Below, piece after piece: positions 24,762 through 33,009 of a stretch of 49,890 bases of DNA. The stretch covers positions 1 through 49,890 of the forward strand of contig WGCY01000003.1 in assembly GCA_015493525.1 (NCBI GenBank), in the 5' to 3' direction. This stretch comes from Bacteroidales bacterium (GTDB lineage: Bacteria > Bacteroidota > Bacteroidia > Bacteroidales > F082). A program made the position numbers and the translations under genes. The number at the start of each line of letters is the position of its first letter. Position 1 is the first letter of the stretch. The notes under the pieces were generated by a model. That model was not told the DNA's origin. It saw only the letters and a list, made by a program, of their open reading frames with translations, and searched no databases.

Positions 24762-25589
24762 ATGGAAACAGCTTTGCTGAATTATTTTGTGCTTGACACG
24801 CAGTTGCATTCCACATGCGACTTTAACCCGTATATCCTTGAGAAAGGCATCGGGATTTATGAAGTTTTGCGGGTCGAACAGGGGAAGCCTTTGTTCCTGA
24901 AAGAACACATCGACCGGTTTTTCTCCTCTGCTGCATTGGAAAATGTACCGGTGGACATCTCCCGGAAGTTTATCCGTCAGGCTGTCAGAATGCTCATCGG
25001 ACAAAACTGTATGAAACAGGGAAATATCAAGTTTCTCTACCATTGGGATGGAAAGGGTACGCCTCGGTTTATGGCCTGGGTTATGCCGTTTTTCTATCCT
25101 TCGGCCAGCCAATATGCCCACGGTGTGGTGGTGGGAAGTATGCCGGCCAGACGCGAAAACCCCAACGCCAAAAAGGTGCTGCACAGCCTGCGCAAAAAGG
25201 CCGATACGTTCATAAAACAAAAGAGCTTTCGTGAAGTCATTTATGTCAATCCCCGGGGTTTCATCACCGAAGGGAGCCGCTCCAATATTTTCTTTGTTCA
25301 CGACAACCGCGTGCTGACCCCCGAACTCTCACAGGTATTGCCCGGAATCACCCGCGCAAAAGTGATACAACTCATCTCCGAAAAGGGAATGCCTTTTAAC
25401 GAAACCAAAATATCACTTTCTGATGCCATGGGTTATGATGCTTGTTTTCTGACGGGCACCAGTCCGAAAATATTGCCTGTTTCCCGGTTTGATGACAATA
25501 CATTTCACGTGCAGAACGATCTTATGCGGATGCTGATGCAGGGTTATGACGAAATGATGGCAGCAGATATCCGCAGTTTTTCCTGGTAA
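24762..25589 (+). CDS. Class IV PLP-dependent aminotransferase
   Basis: The 275-residue product has fold type IV features: GIGIYEVLRVEQGKPLFLKEHIDRFFSSA at the N-terminus, the Lys-containing block NAKKVLHSLRKKADTFI that should hold the Schiff-base lysine, EVIYVNPRGFITEGSRSNIFFV and a cofactor-loop region LPGITRAKVIQL with FLTGTSPKILPV. These resemble branched-chain aminotransferases and 4-amino-4-deoxychorismate lyases (PabC); which reaction applies cannot be told. The ATG at 24762 is chosen because an upstream in-frame TTG at 24741 lacks support. It has no export signal, so it is cytoplasmic. Confidence 0.85.
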   Translation: METALLNYFVLDTQLHSTCDFNPYILEKGIGIYEVLRVEQGKPLFLKEHIDRFFSSAALENVPVDISRKFIRQAVRMLIGQNCMKQGNIKFLYHWDGKGTPRFMAWVMPFFYPSASQYAHGVVVGSMPARRENPNAKKVLHSLRKKADTFIKQKSFREVIYVNPRGFITEGSRSNIFFVHDNRVLTPELSQVLPGITRAKVIQLISEKGMPFNETKISLSDAMGYDACFLTGTSPKILPVSRFDDNTFHVQNDLMRMLMQGYDEMMAADIRSFSW

Positions 25590-25630
25590 CAGAAATGAGA
25601 TTATTTGTATTTTTAGCAAAAATTATATCT

Positions 25631-26485
25631 ATGACAAAGAGTAAAGGCTGGATAACAGGGGCGTGGCTGCTTGCAGCAATCATTTTGTCCGGTCCGCTTT
25701 TTGCACAGAAAAAAGTCCCCTCCTCTTTTTGTCTCCATCCGGCTGAGAAACAACTTGCTGACAGCATTAACCGTATCCGTGTGAGGAATGGAAAAAAGGC
25801 GTTACCGCTCTCGGTCTCTTTGTCGTATGTGGCGAGGGCACATGTAGCGGATTTGTTCTACCACCACCCCGATACGAGTATCTGTAATTTGTCCAGCTGG
25901 TCCGACAAAGGTCCCTGGAAAGCTGTTTGTTACAACCCGTATGTGGTAAACCACGATGGCATGTGGAAAAAGCCGCAGGAGCTGACGAATTATCCCTATC
26001 GCGGTTATGAAATGGTGGCTTATTCGCAGGATAACCTTGTTGTTGACAGTGTTTTATCCTTGTGGGAAGACAGCCCCGAAGCCATGGCCATGATACTTGC
26101 CCGTGGCGTATGGAAGAAAAAATCGTGGGCATGTATGGGCGTTGGCATCAACAAGCACTATGCTTCCGTTTGGTATGGACAGCGGCCCGACAGGGCAGGG
26201 AGACCTAAAATGTGCCGCTCTGCTGCAAAAGCCACAAAAAAGGGGATAAAAAAACAACCAACGGAAAATATCTTTTACCTTATTTATGGTAGCTATCCTT
26301 CGCTGAATTCGGCCAACAAAGCACTGGGCCAGGTAAGGGCAAGAGGGTTCAGGCATACGGGCATCATCCACGGCCACGGCCACATTCGTGTTTATCTTTA
26401 TCACTCAACCGACTTCCAGAAGATAAAAAACGAACGTCAGCGATGGAAAAAGAAATTTCCCCAGCTGTGGATTTTGCAGAAATAG
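25631..26485 (+). CDS. Exported CAP-domain protein with C-terminal SPOR-like domain
   Basis: From the ATG at 25631 the product is 284 residues. A signal peptide (to about GPLFAQ) precedes a CAP/SCP-like domain (about 35-185): ADSINRIRVRNGKKALPLSVSLSYVARAHVADLF, YRGYEMVAYS, SLWEDSPEAMAMIL and WACMGVGINKHYASVWYGQ. The C-terminal part (about 215-284, IFYLIYGSYPSLNSANKALGQVRARGFRHTGIIH to WIL) looks like a SPOR domain, which in other proteins binds denuded peptidoglycan at division sites. The combination suggests an envelope protein targeted to the wall. The next gene overlaps its end in another frame only if its long form is used. Confidence 0.75.
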   Translation: MTKSKGWITGAWLLAAIILSGPLFAQKKVPSSFCLHPAEKQLADSINRIRVRNGKKALPLSVSLSYVARAHVADLFYHHPDTSICNLSSWSDKGPWKAVCYNPYVVNHDGMWKKPQELTNYPYRGYEMVAYSQDNLVVDSVLSLWEDSPEAMAMILARGVWKKKSWACMGVGINKHYASVWYGQRPDRAGRPKMCRSAAKATKKGIKKQPTENIFYLIYGSYPSLNSANKALGQVRARGFRHTGIIHGHGHIRVYLYHSTDFQKIKNERQRWKKKFPQLWILQK

Positions 26486-26517
26486 AAACAACATCGTTTA
26501 TAAACAGGGAAGTGAAT

Positions 26518-27699
26518 ATGGCAGATAAGTTTTTTTTGAAGAAAGTGGTGGACAAAAATCAGGAGAAAGCGTTCCTGAATTTTCCGGCCCGTTTATATGA
26601 GAAAGAAAAAAACTGGATACGGCCGCTTGACGGGGAAGTGGTGAAGATATTTGACCCGGAAAGAAATAAACTTTTCAGGAGTGGTGAAGCCGTTCGCTGG
26701 GTATTGAAAACGGCTGAGAACAAAACGGTTGGCCGGATAGCGGCGTTTTACGACAAAAGAACGGCAAAAAAATATGAACAGCCCACCGGCGGATTGGGAT
26801 TTTTCGATTGTATAGATGACCAGGAAGCGGCAAACATGCTTTTTGATGCAGGTAAAGCGTGGCTCGCAGACAAAGGCATGGAAGCCATGGATGGCCCTGT
26901 GAATTTCGGCAACAGGGATAATTTTTGGGGTTGCCTGAAAGAGGGCTTCTATGAGAATACTTTCAATATGCCCTACAATTTTCCTTACTACAACCAACTA
27001 TTTGAGAACTATGGTTTTAAAAACTATTTCAACCAGTACGTTTATTACAAGAAAATTTCTGAGGGGGCCTCTGAAGTATCCCATGCAAAGGCAGAACGGA
27101 TATTGAAAAACCCTGACTATCATTTTGATGTTCTCAACTGGAAAAGATTTGAAAAATATGCCGGAGATTTTCTGACCATCTACAACAAGGCATGGGCACA
27201 CTTTCCTGGGGTAAGTGCTATGCGCCTGCCACAGGCAAAAGCGTTGCTCCATTCCCTAAAACCGGTCATCGACGAACGGGCGGTAATCTTCGGCTACTAT
27301 AAAGATGGTCCGGTGGCTTTTTTTGTCATGATTCCCGACATTAACCAGATTATCCGGAATTTTAACGGAAAGCTAAACGCATTCAATAAACTGCGGCTTT
27401 ATCTCGGACTGAAGGTATTCCATAAAACCAACCGGTTGCTGGGACTGATTTTCGGCGTAACGCCCGAACATCAGGGAAAAGGGGTGGAGTCGGCAATTAT
27501 TCAACGTTTTGAAGTCGAAACAAAGAAACCCGGATTTCCTTATGTCCACCTCGAAATGAACTGGATTGGCGATTTTAACCCTGCCATGATGAAAATGGTC
27601 GAACGGAATGTGGGAGGCCGCATTTATAAAACGTATGTTACCTATCGCTATCTGTTCGACAGGACAAAAAAATTTAAAAGAGCCGGAAAAGTGAGGTAG
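26518..27699 (+). CDS. GNAT-like acyltransferase of unknown specificity
   Basis: From the ATG at 26518 (AGGGAAG purine tract upstream) the product is 393 residues. The middle and C-terminus contain GNAT-fold features, including IFGVTPEHQGKGVESAIIQRFE, where HQGKGVESAI corresponds to the acetyl-CoA-binding R/Q-x-x-G-x-G/A loop. The N-terminal half contains a conserved-looking GPVNFGNRDNFWGCLKEGFYENTFNMPYNFPYYNQLFENYGF block seen in large Bacteroidota proteins annotated as hypothetical GNAT or YghO-like. It is cytoplasmic by lack of a signal. The acceptor is unknown. An upstream start at 26443 would overlap the CAP-SPOR gene and has weaker support. Confidence 0.7.
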   Translation: MADKFFLKKVVDKNQEKAFLNFPARLYEKEKNWIRPLDGEVVKIFDPERNKLFRSGEAVRWVLKTAENKTVGRIAAFYDKRTAKKYEQPTGGLGFFDCIDDQEAANMLFDAGKAWLADKGMEAMDGPVNFGNRDNFWGCLKEGFYENTFNMPYNFPYYNQLFENYGFKNYFNQYVYYKKISEGASEVSHAKAERILKNPDYHFDVLNWKRFEKYAGDFLTIYNKAWAHFPGVSAMRLPQAKALLHSLKPVIDERAVIFGYYKDGPVAFFVMIPDINQIIRNFNGKLNAFNKLRLYLGLKVFHKTNRLLGLIFGVTPEHQGKGVESAIIQRFEVETKKPGFPYVHLEMNWIGDFNPAMMKMVERNVGGRIYKTYVTYRYLFDRTKKFKRAGKVR

Positions 27700-27718
27700 T
27701 CTGTTGTGCTATTTCTCT

Positions 27719-27726
27719 TATTTTTG
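27719..27726 (+). promoter_or_regulatory. -7 box of the fused dehydratase gene
   Basis: TATTTTTG matches TAnnTTTG, 22 bases before the ATG at 27749. Confidence 0.5.
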
Positions 27727-27748
27727 GCTTTTTTAAACAGGAAAGATT

Positions 27749-29554
27749 ATGACTATTATAGAAAAGATTATTGCCGCCCATTCGGTTGAGAATAAGGTTA
27801 AGCCCGGCGATATTGTGGATATTGAAATTGATGCCCGCGTGGCACGTGATTTTGGCGGCCCCAACGTGGTGAAAAACCTGGAGACTTACGGGCTTTCCCT
27901 TGACGATCCGGCAAAGACCTTTTTTACTTTTGATACCAATCCCACCGGAAGCGACCAGAAATATGCTGCCAACCAACAGGTTATACGTGTCTTTGCCCGT
28001 AAACACGGGGTTAAGATTTTTGATATAGACAATGGTATCGGAACGCATACGCTTATTCGCGAAGGGCTTGCCTGGCCCGGTTCTACGGCCGTAACTACTG
28101 ACTCCCACGCCAATATTTTGGGGGCTATTGGTGCTTTTGGCCAGGGAATGGGCGACAAAGATATTGCTGCCGCTTTCTACCGTGGGAAAGTCTGGTTTAA
28201 GGTACCCCCTTCCGTGAAGATAAACCTGACGGGGAAGCTGCCGGTAAAAGTTACGGCCAAAGACATTATCCTGAACCTGTTGCACGAATTCGGTGCCAAC
28301 TCCCTGCTGGGAATGGCCGTGGAATTTTATGGCGAGGTGGTGGACAACCTTACGCTGGACCAGCGGATTACCATTGCCTCTATGGGGACAGAAATGGGTG
28401 TTATTATCCTGCTTTTTCCTCCGAACAAAGAGGTGATGGATTTTTGCAAAAATGCCACAGGACGAAAACTTGAACCTGTTTTGGCAGATGCCGGTGCAAA
28501 ATATGCCAAAGTCTTTACGTTGGATGCCGGTCAGTTTGTCCCCATGGTAAGCCGCCCCGGAAAGCCGGATGATACCGTGGATATCAATACTGAGAAGCGG
28601 GTAAAAATTGATTCTGCTTTTGTGGGGAGTTGTACCAACGGGCGCATGGAAGATATGCGCGCGGTGGCGGCTGTGCTGAAAGGGAGAAAAGTGGCCCCCG
28701 GCGTGGTGCTCAAGATTGTACCCTCTACAGATAATATCTGGCGAAAGTGCCTTGATGAAGGATTGATGACGATTTTCAAGGAAAGCGGTGCCCTGGTGTC
28801 CAATGCCGGATGTGCGGGATGTGCCGCCGGACAGGTTGGCCAGAATGGCCCGGGAGAGGTAACCATAAGCACCGGTAACCGTAATTTCCCCGGCAAACAG
28901 GGCAAAGGGCTGGTCTATCTTGCCTCGCCCGCCTCGGTGGCTGCTTCGGCGGTGGCCGGATACATCACCGGTGCCGATGACATTCCTGAACAACCGGCAC
29001 ATTTTGATTATGAAAATGCTGATATCGACTATAAACCAGCGGCACAGCATACACATGTTCCGAAAGACAAACCTGTTGAGATAAACGGTCGTGTGTGGAT
29101 GATTGAAAAAGATGACATTGATACGGATATGATCTTCCACAACCGCTATCTCCAGATTACCGATCCGGAAAAAATGGGACAGTATATTTTCGATAACCTC
29201 GAGGGATATGAGGATTTTGCCCAAAAGGTAAAACCCGGTGATATCGTGGTTACCGGAAAGAATTTCGGGGCAGGCAGCTCTCGTCAACAAGCGGTGGACG
29301 GATTCAAAACGCTTGGCGTACAAGCTATTATGGCCGAGTCGTTTGGTGCTATTTACGAGCGAAATGCCATCAACGCTGCCCTGCCGGTTTTGACCTATTC
29401 CTCCCTCGAAAACATTGATTTGCAAGATGGAGATACGGTTACTTTGAATTTTGAAACCGGCACACTTATAAACAAAAGGAATAATAAATCAACCGGGGTT
29501 ACACCTTTCTCGGAAGTGCAGATGGAAATTTATAAAAATGATGGCCTTTTTTAA
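27749..29554 (+). CDS. Fused aconitase-superfamily dehydratase (LeuC-LeuD type in one chain)
   Basis: The 601-residue product joins a LeuC-like large domain (1 to about 420) with a LeuD-like swivel domain (about 440-601), which are normally separate 3-isopropylmalate dehydratase subunits. The [4Fe-4S] cysteines are present: FVGSCTNGR and NAGCAGC, with GLAWPGSTAVTTDSHAN and GAIGAFGQGMGDKDIAAAF before them. The swivel domain has DTDMIFHNRYL and GKNFGAGSSRQQAVDGF, where classic LeuD reads SSREH. Substrate could be isopropylmalate, homoaconitate, methylated malate or aconitate. No leu, lysine or propionate genes are nearby. A terminator hairpin overlaps the stop codon. Confidence 0.85.
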   Translation: MTIIEKIIAAHSVENKVKPGDIVDIEIDARVARDFGGPNVVKNLETYGLSLDDPAKTFFTFDTNPTGSDQKYAANQQVIRVFARKHGVKIFDIDNGIGTHTLIREGLAWPGSTAVTTDSHANILGAIGAFGQGMGDKDIAAAFYRGKVWFKVPPSVKINLTGKLPVKVTAKDIILNLLHEFGANSLLGMAVEFYGEVVDNLTLDQRITIASMGTEMGVIILLFPPNKEVMDFCKNATGRKLEPVLADAGAKYAKVFTLDAGQFVPMVSRPGKPDDTVDINTEKRVKIDSAFVGSCTNGRMEDMRAVAAVLKGRKVAPGVVLKIVPSTDNIWRKCLDEGLMTIFKESGALVSNAGCAGCAAGQVGQNGPGEVTISTGNRNFPGKQGKGLVYLASPASVAASAVAGYITGADDIPEQPAHFDYENADIDYKPAAQHTHVPKDKPVEINGRVWMIEKDDIDTDMIFHNRYLQITDPEKMGQYIFDNLEGYEDFAQKVKPGDIVVTGKNFGAGSSRQQAVDGFKTLGVQAIMAESFGAIYERNAINAALPVLTYSSLENIDLQDGDTVTLNFETGTLINKRNNKSTGVTPFSEVQMEIYKNDGLF

Positions 29555-29567
29555 AAGGCTGTTTTTT
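29544..29567 (+). terminator. Intrinsic terminator overlapping the dehydratase stop codon
   Basis: GCCTTTT (29544-29550) pairs with AAAAGGC (29553-29559), followed by TG and six T. The stop codon TAA at 29552-29554 lies in the hairpin, so translation reaching the end could melt it. Read-through may feed the DUF1858 gene at 29600. Confidence 0.6.
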
Positions 29568-29599
29568 CATTGTCTATTTTTTCAAAAAAAAACTGAACC

Positions 29600-29866
29600 A
29601 TGTCAAAACCTGAAATAACCAAAGACATCCTCATTGAGGAGTTGGTCAACAATTATCCGTTTTCCGTACGTTACCTGATGGAAAAGGGAATCCGTTGTAT
29701 CATGTGTGGCGAACCTATTTGGGGCACGCTGGAAGAAGCAGCGCAGGAAAAGGATTTCTCCGGTGCCGACATCGAAAATTTTGTAAAAGAGATGCGTCAA
29801 CTGGCTGATACCGCAAAGGATGAAGCTGCGCCCGAAAAAAAGATTGACGTAAAAAAGATGAAGTAA
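29600..29866 (+). CDS. DUF1858 protein (disulfide/redox helical domain)
   Basis: This 88-residue cytoplasmic protein starts EITKDILIEELVNNYPFSVRYLMEKGIRCIMCGEPIWGTLEEAAQEKDF, the typical DUF1858/TIGR03980-like pattern, in which the two cysteines of the CxxC (here CIMC) lie at the start of a helix. The family is associated with hybrid-cluster-type and other redox proteins, but no direct function is established. It follows the fused dehydratase by 45 bases with a terminator between, so it may be partly co-expressed with that Fe-S enzyme. A short Lys-rich tail ends the chain. Confidence 0.85.
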   Translation: MSKPEITKDILIEELVNNYPFSVRYLMEKGIRCIMCGEPIWGTLEEAAQEKDFSGADIENFVKEMRQLADTAKDEAAPEKKIDVKKMK

Positions 29867-29983
29867 CGCCAATTTTATTTCAGAATTAGTGCTGCATATT
29901 GGATTTGATGGCCGGGGTGGGGCGATAAAAAAGATGGGTGTAATGGTATATATTCTAAATTCTTAAAAAAATATCATTATGAA

Positions 29984-30014
29984 TTTGCTTATGTTATCTG
30001 TTTAGCTAACTTTG
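29984..30014 (+). promoter_or_regulatory. Bacteroidota-type promoter of the HigBA-like pair
   Basis: TTTG at 29984-29987 and TAACTTTG at 30007-30014 are separated by 19 bases, the expected spacing of the -33 and -7 elements. The toxin ATG at 30019 is only 4 bases beyond the -7 box, so the message would have almost no leader. Confidence 0.65.
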
Positions 30015-30018
30015 TAAA

Positions 30019-30375
30019 ATGAAAGTGGGTTTTTTGAGAAATATTTTTTATTACAAGAATTACTATTTCGACTTTTACAAAACATTGGATGCTGATGCCA
30101 AAAAGAAAGTTAACTGGACATTGAAATTAATAGCAACGGTAGAAAGAATTCCAATAAAGTACTTTAGATATATTAAGAATTCATCTGGGCTATATGAAAT
30201 TAGAGTAGAAGTCAGGAGTAATATTTATAGGATATTCTCTTTTTTTGATAACGACAGAATAATAATTGTATTAAGCGGATTCCAGAAGAAATCTCAAAAG
30301 ACTCCAAAAAAAGAAATTGAAAAAGCAGAGAAATTAAAAAAACAATACTTCGATGAAAAAAACAGGAAACGATAA
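30019..30375 (+). CDS. higB: RelE/HigB-type toxin
   Basis: The 118-residue product has a RelE/ParE-like (Gp49 or HigB) fold: DADAKKKVNWTLKLIATVERIPIKYFRYIKNSSGLYEIRVEVRSNIYRIFSFFDNDRIIIVLSGFQKKSQKTPKKEIEKAEKLK. In this group the end of the domain holds the GFxKK motif, here GFQKKSQKTP. The likely reaction is cutting of translated mRNA at the ribosome. Its stop lies 23 bases inside the antitoxin gene, and toxin-first order is usual for HigBA. A near-leaderless promoter is present upstream. Confidence 0.85.
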   Translation: MKVGFLRNIFYYKNYYFDFYKTLDADAKKKVNWTLKLIATVERIPIKYFRYIKNSSGLYEIRVEVRSNIYRIFSFFDNDRIIIVLSGFQKKSQKTPKKEIEKAEKLKKQYFDEKNRKR

Positions 30376-30661
30376 TTTGACATCATTTATTGATCACTTG
30401 GATCAGGAATACGGAAAAAGGGGAACAGAAAAAAGAGAAAGTTTTGAAGAAGGATTTGAAGCATTTAAACTAGGGGTAATGCTCCAGGAATTAAGGAAAG
30501 AGAATGGGCTGACTCAAGAACAGTTAGCACAAAAATGTGGTACGACTAAAACTTATATTTCTCGTATTGAAAATAATGCTTCTGATATTAGACTTTCAAC
30601 ACTTATGAGAATAATTAGGGAAGGATTTGGAAGGAAACTTAAATTAAGTCTTGACTTTTAA
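30353..30661 (+). CDS. higA: XRE-type antitoxin
   Basis: This 102-residue protein has an N-terminal segment that should bind the toxin and a Cro/C1 helix-turn-helix (about 42-95): LGVMLQELRKENGLTQEQLAQKCGTTKTYISRIENNASDIRLSTLMRII. It overlaps the toxin gene by 23 bases, as expected for a translationally coupled HigBA pair, and probably represses the shared promoter. I see no clear palindromic operator near that promoter. Confidence 0.87.
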   Translation: MKKTGNDNLTSFIDHLDQEYGKRGTEKRESFEEGFEAFKLGVMLQELRKENGLTQEQLAQKCGTTKTYISRIENNASDIRLSTLMRIIREGFGRKLKLSLDF

Positions 30662-30724
30662 TAGAAAAAGTTCATACGTCCAACACAGGTTAATAAGAAA
30701 ACAACACAATGGATTACTTTTCCA

Positions 30725-32494
30725 TTATTTCCCGAAAAGCAGTTCCCTGTCCCGTTTGGCTCCCGGTGTAGTCCACTTTTCCGGTACCACTTTCCATTCG
30801 TCCAACGATTTTGGTGTCAGCTCTTTTTGGCTTTCCAGCCATTGCATCATAAGATACCGGATGTCTTTTTTTGAGCTGGAAACAAGTCGTTTTGCAAGTT
30901 CTTTTTTGGAGAGGCCGGCACCTTCGGTCAGCGTGCCGCCGCCACCGCTTCCCTGATAGGAGTTGATGGCTACAGTATATATCTTTTTCATATCAAAGGG
31001 TTTCCCATTGGTCATGGAAAGGATATGAATCCGGTTACCGGGCTTTTTGCTGACATCCACCACATATTTGATGCCTGCTGCCGAGTTGAAGTTATAAAAA
31101 GGATTCTTCAATAACGGTTTTCCTGTCCATTTTGATTTTACCAGGTTCCCGCCGGCATCTTTTTCAAAAAGCAACAAATGGTCAGACTTATTTTTCATGG
31201 TGTTGAACCACAAGCCGTAAGAGTATTCCAGCAGGTTTTTAATCTCCTGTCCGGAGAGCTTCATGGTATAAAGATAATTCTCGTACCGGTAGAGTTTGAA
31301 CAAATCACGCATGTAAATAGTGCCTTTGTTGATGTGTGCATTCATGGAGAGCAGCGATACAATGGAAATGTCTGCATGTGTCTCGTTCAGTTGTAGTTGG
31401 TGAATAATATCTACAAATGCGGAAGGGCCGAACAGGGCGTTGTGGGCATCAATACCTTTGGTAAATTTTCCAATCGGACGGTTTACAAATTTCTGTACCT
31501 GAACGAAATCAGGCATGAATTTATGCATAAAAGCACTGTCGGGCTTGTAACCGGACATGTCGCGCAGATGACCTGAGATATTTTTTTCATAACGGTGTGT
31601 CCCGGGATGGTAGGTCATGCTGATATCCGCTTCGGAAACCAGGCGGACATAAGCCCCCGGATCTAACAACAGCACCTCTTTGCCGGCAGTGTTGGTTACC
31701 ACCTGGTTGCTTGGTTTGTGGTCATGCCCGGCAAAGACGATATCAAATCCTGGAACTTCTTTGGCCACCAGTTTCGAAGCGTCTTCCACTAACTGGCCAT
31801 CCCCGTGAACGCCATAGCTGCTGTCGGTTCCCGAATGAAACAAACCAATCATTAAATCGGGATGTTCCTTTTGCTGAATGTAATTTACCCAGTAGCGGGC
31901 GGTCTTCACCATGCCTTCAAAATGCATCCCTGACCAGATTGAGGGAGGCAGAAATTCGGGAATGGCCGGGGTTATCATACCCAAAATGGCAATTTTAAGC
32001 CCATCCCGGTGCAGAATTACATAAGGACGGAAATAGGGCTTTCCGGTTGCGTTTACCACGGCATTGGCGGCCAGCCATGGAAAATCAATCTCTTTCCTGA
32101 ACTTGTCATAAACAGCATGTCCCGGTTCAATATCGTGGTTGCCCACTGTCCCGACAGCATATTGCATGTAATTCATAACAGGTGCCAGCTGGTGCACTCC
32201 GGTGGTGTCCACATAATCATAATAATAAACAAAAGGCGTTCCCTGAAGGACATCCCCGTCATCGAGCAGGATAACCGTTTGCTTTTTGTCTGCCCTGAGG
32301 CCTTTGACATAAGTCTCCAGTTGTGCCAGCGAGCCTTTTCGTATTTTTTGGTTTACCAAATCCTGTGGAAAGATACATCCGTGTACATCGCTGGTTTCCA
32401 GTATTTTTAAATGTATGGTTTTGGCGTTTTCCCCGTTTTGTGCAAAAAGTGTAACGGAAAGGAACAGGCTGAGGAGCAACAATATCTTTTTCAT
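30725..32494 (-). CDS. Exported 5'-nucleotidase/cyclic phosphodiesterase family enzyme
   Basis: From the ATG at 32494 the product is 589 residues with a signal peptide (about 1-20). The metallophosphoesterase domain has the metal ligands in LKILETSDVHGCIFP, VILLDDGDVLQGTP, AVGTVGNHDIEPG, IGLFHSG and VFAGHDHKPSN. The C-terminal 5'-nucleotidase domain contains GSGGGGTLTEGAG. Enzymes of this group act in the periplasm on nucleotides or 2',3'-cyclic nucleotides (UshA/CpdB type). The TATCTTTG box on the reverse strand at 32513-32520 lies upstream of the ATG. The upstream in-frame ATG at 32515 overlaps that box and is rejected. Confidence 0.85.
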   Translation of the reverse strand: MKKILLLLSLFLSVTLFAQNGENAKTIHLKILETSDVHGCIFPQDLVNQKIRKGSLAQLETYVKGLRADKKQTVILLDDGDVLQGTPFVYYYDYVDTTGVHQLAPVMNYMQYAVGTVGNHDIEPGHAVYDKFRKEIDFPWLAANAVVNATGKPYFRPYVILHRDGLKIAILGMITPAIPEFLPPSIWSGMHFEGMVKTARYWVNYIQQKEHPDLMIGLFHSGTDSSYGVHGDGQLVEDASKLVAKEVPGFDIVFAGHDHKPSNQVVTNTAGKEVLLLDPGAYVRLVSEADISMTYHPGTHRYEKNISGHLRDMSGYKPDSAFMHKFMPDFVQVQKFVNRPIGKFTKGIDAHNALFGPSAFVDIIHQLQLNETHADISIVSLLSMNAHINKGTIYMRDLFKLYRYENYLYTMKLSGQEIKNLLEYSYGLWFNTMKNKSDHLLLFEKDAGGNLVKSKWTGKPLLKNPFYNFNSAAGIKYVVDVSKKPGNRIHILSMTNGKPFDMKKIYTVAINSYQGSGGGGTLTEGAGLSKKELAKRLVSSSKKDIRYLMMQWLESQKELTPKSLDEWKVVPEKWTTPGAKRDRELLFGK

Positions 32495-32512
32495 AGCATG
32501 TATTTTGAACGG

Positions 32513-32520
32513 CAAAGATA
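32513..32520 (-). promoter_or_regulatory. -7 box of the 5'-nucleotidase gene
   Basis: The reverse strand reads TATCTTTG (TAnnTTTG), 19 bases before the ATG at 32494. Confidence 0.55.
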
Positions 32521-33009
32521 AGAATGTTCACAGGATTCCGGCTAACTGGATGGTTAGTTTTTCTAAATGGCTGTGTGATTTTTCGTGTATGGGATTTGGT
32601 TCTGGAGGAGATACAATTACATACCGTCCCTGGCGGGACTTAGCATTTGTTTTTTTTCTAAAAATATTTTGGAGGTGTTCAAAAAGATCGTTTTGAAGAT
32701 TCACGCTAAAAGCGCACAGAATCCGCAAAGATCGCAAATCATTTTGCTATAGCGATTTAAATTTTGCGTTTTCTGCGTTAAAGTTTTGCGCGCTTTGCGT
32801 GAAATTACGTTCTGAAATTCTGGCGTATTAAGATAGGAATTAGCCAGGATTTTTTAAATCACGGTACCAAAATATTTGTATCTTCGCTACCGACTCTGTT
32901 ATTCTTCTGATTTTTAGCTTGAGACAAAGTCAGTTATCAAAAAGATACGATGACATTGTCCCAATTTTTTTACGAATTATTTAATAACAATTTTTAAAAA
33001 CACTGCGTT
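32521..33009. other. Gene-free region holding repeat copy B
   Basis: A short hairpin (GTCCC, loop TGGC, GGGAC) lies near 32627-32640, and a T-rich run begins near 32648. The 104-bp inverted repeat follows at 32700-32803. The remainder, up to the ATG at 33010, is AT-rich; TATCTTCG at about 32879-32886 is a one-mismatch -7 box that may serve the next gene. No ORF of note was seen. Confidence 0.5.
32700..32803. repeat. 104-bp imperfect inverted repeat element, copy B
   Basis: Same length, ends (TTCACGC...GCGTGAA) and internal words as the copy at 18940-19043, with scattered substitutions mostly in the AT-rich centre and loop. It sits between two divergent genes here, whereas copy A is between convergent ones. 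Confidence 0.85.

Noticed and set aside
27674-29425. Antisense frame of 583 codons opposite the fused dehydratase
   Set aside because: The forward gene matches a known enzyme throughout. The antisense frame is a codon-bias effect with no recognisable domain.
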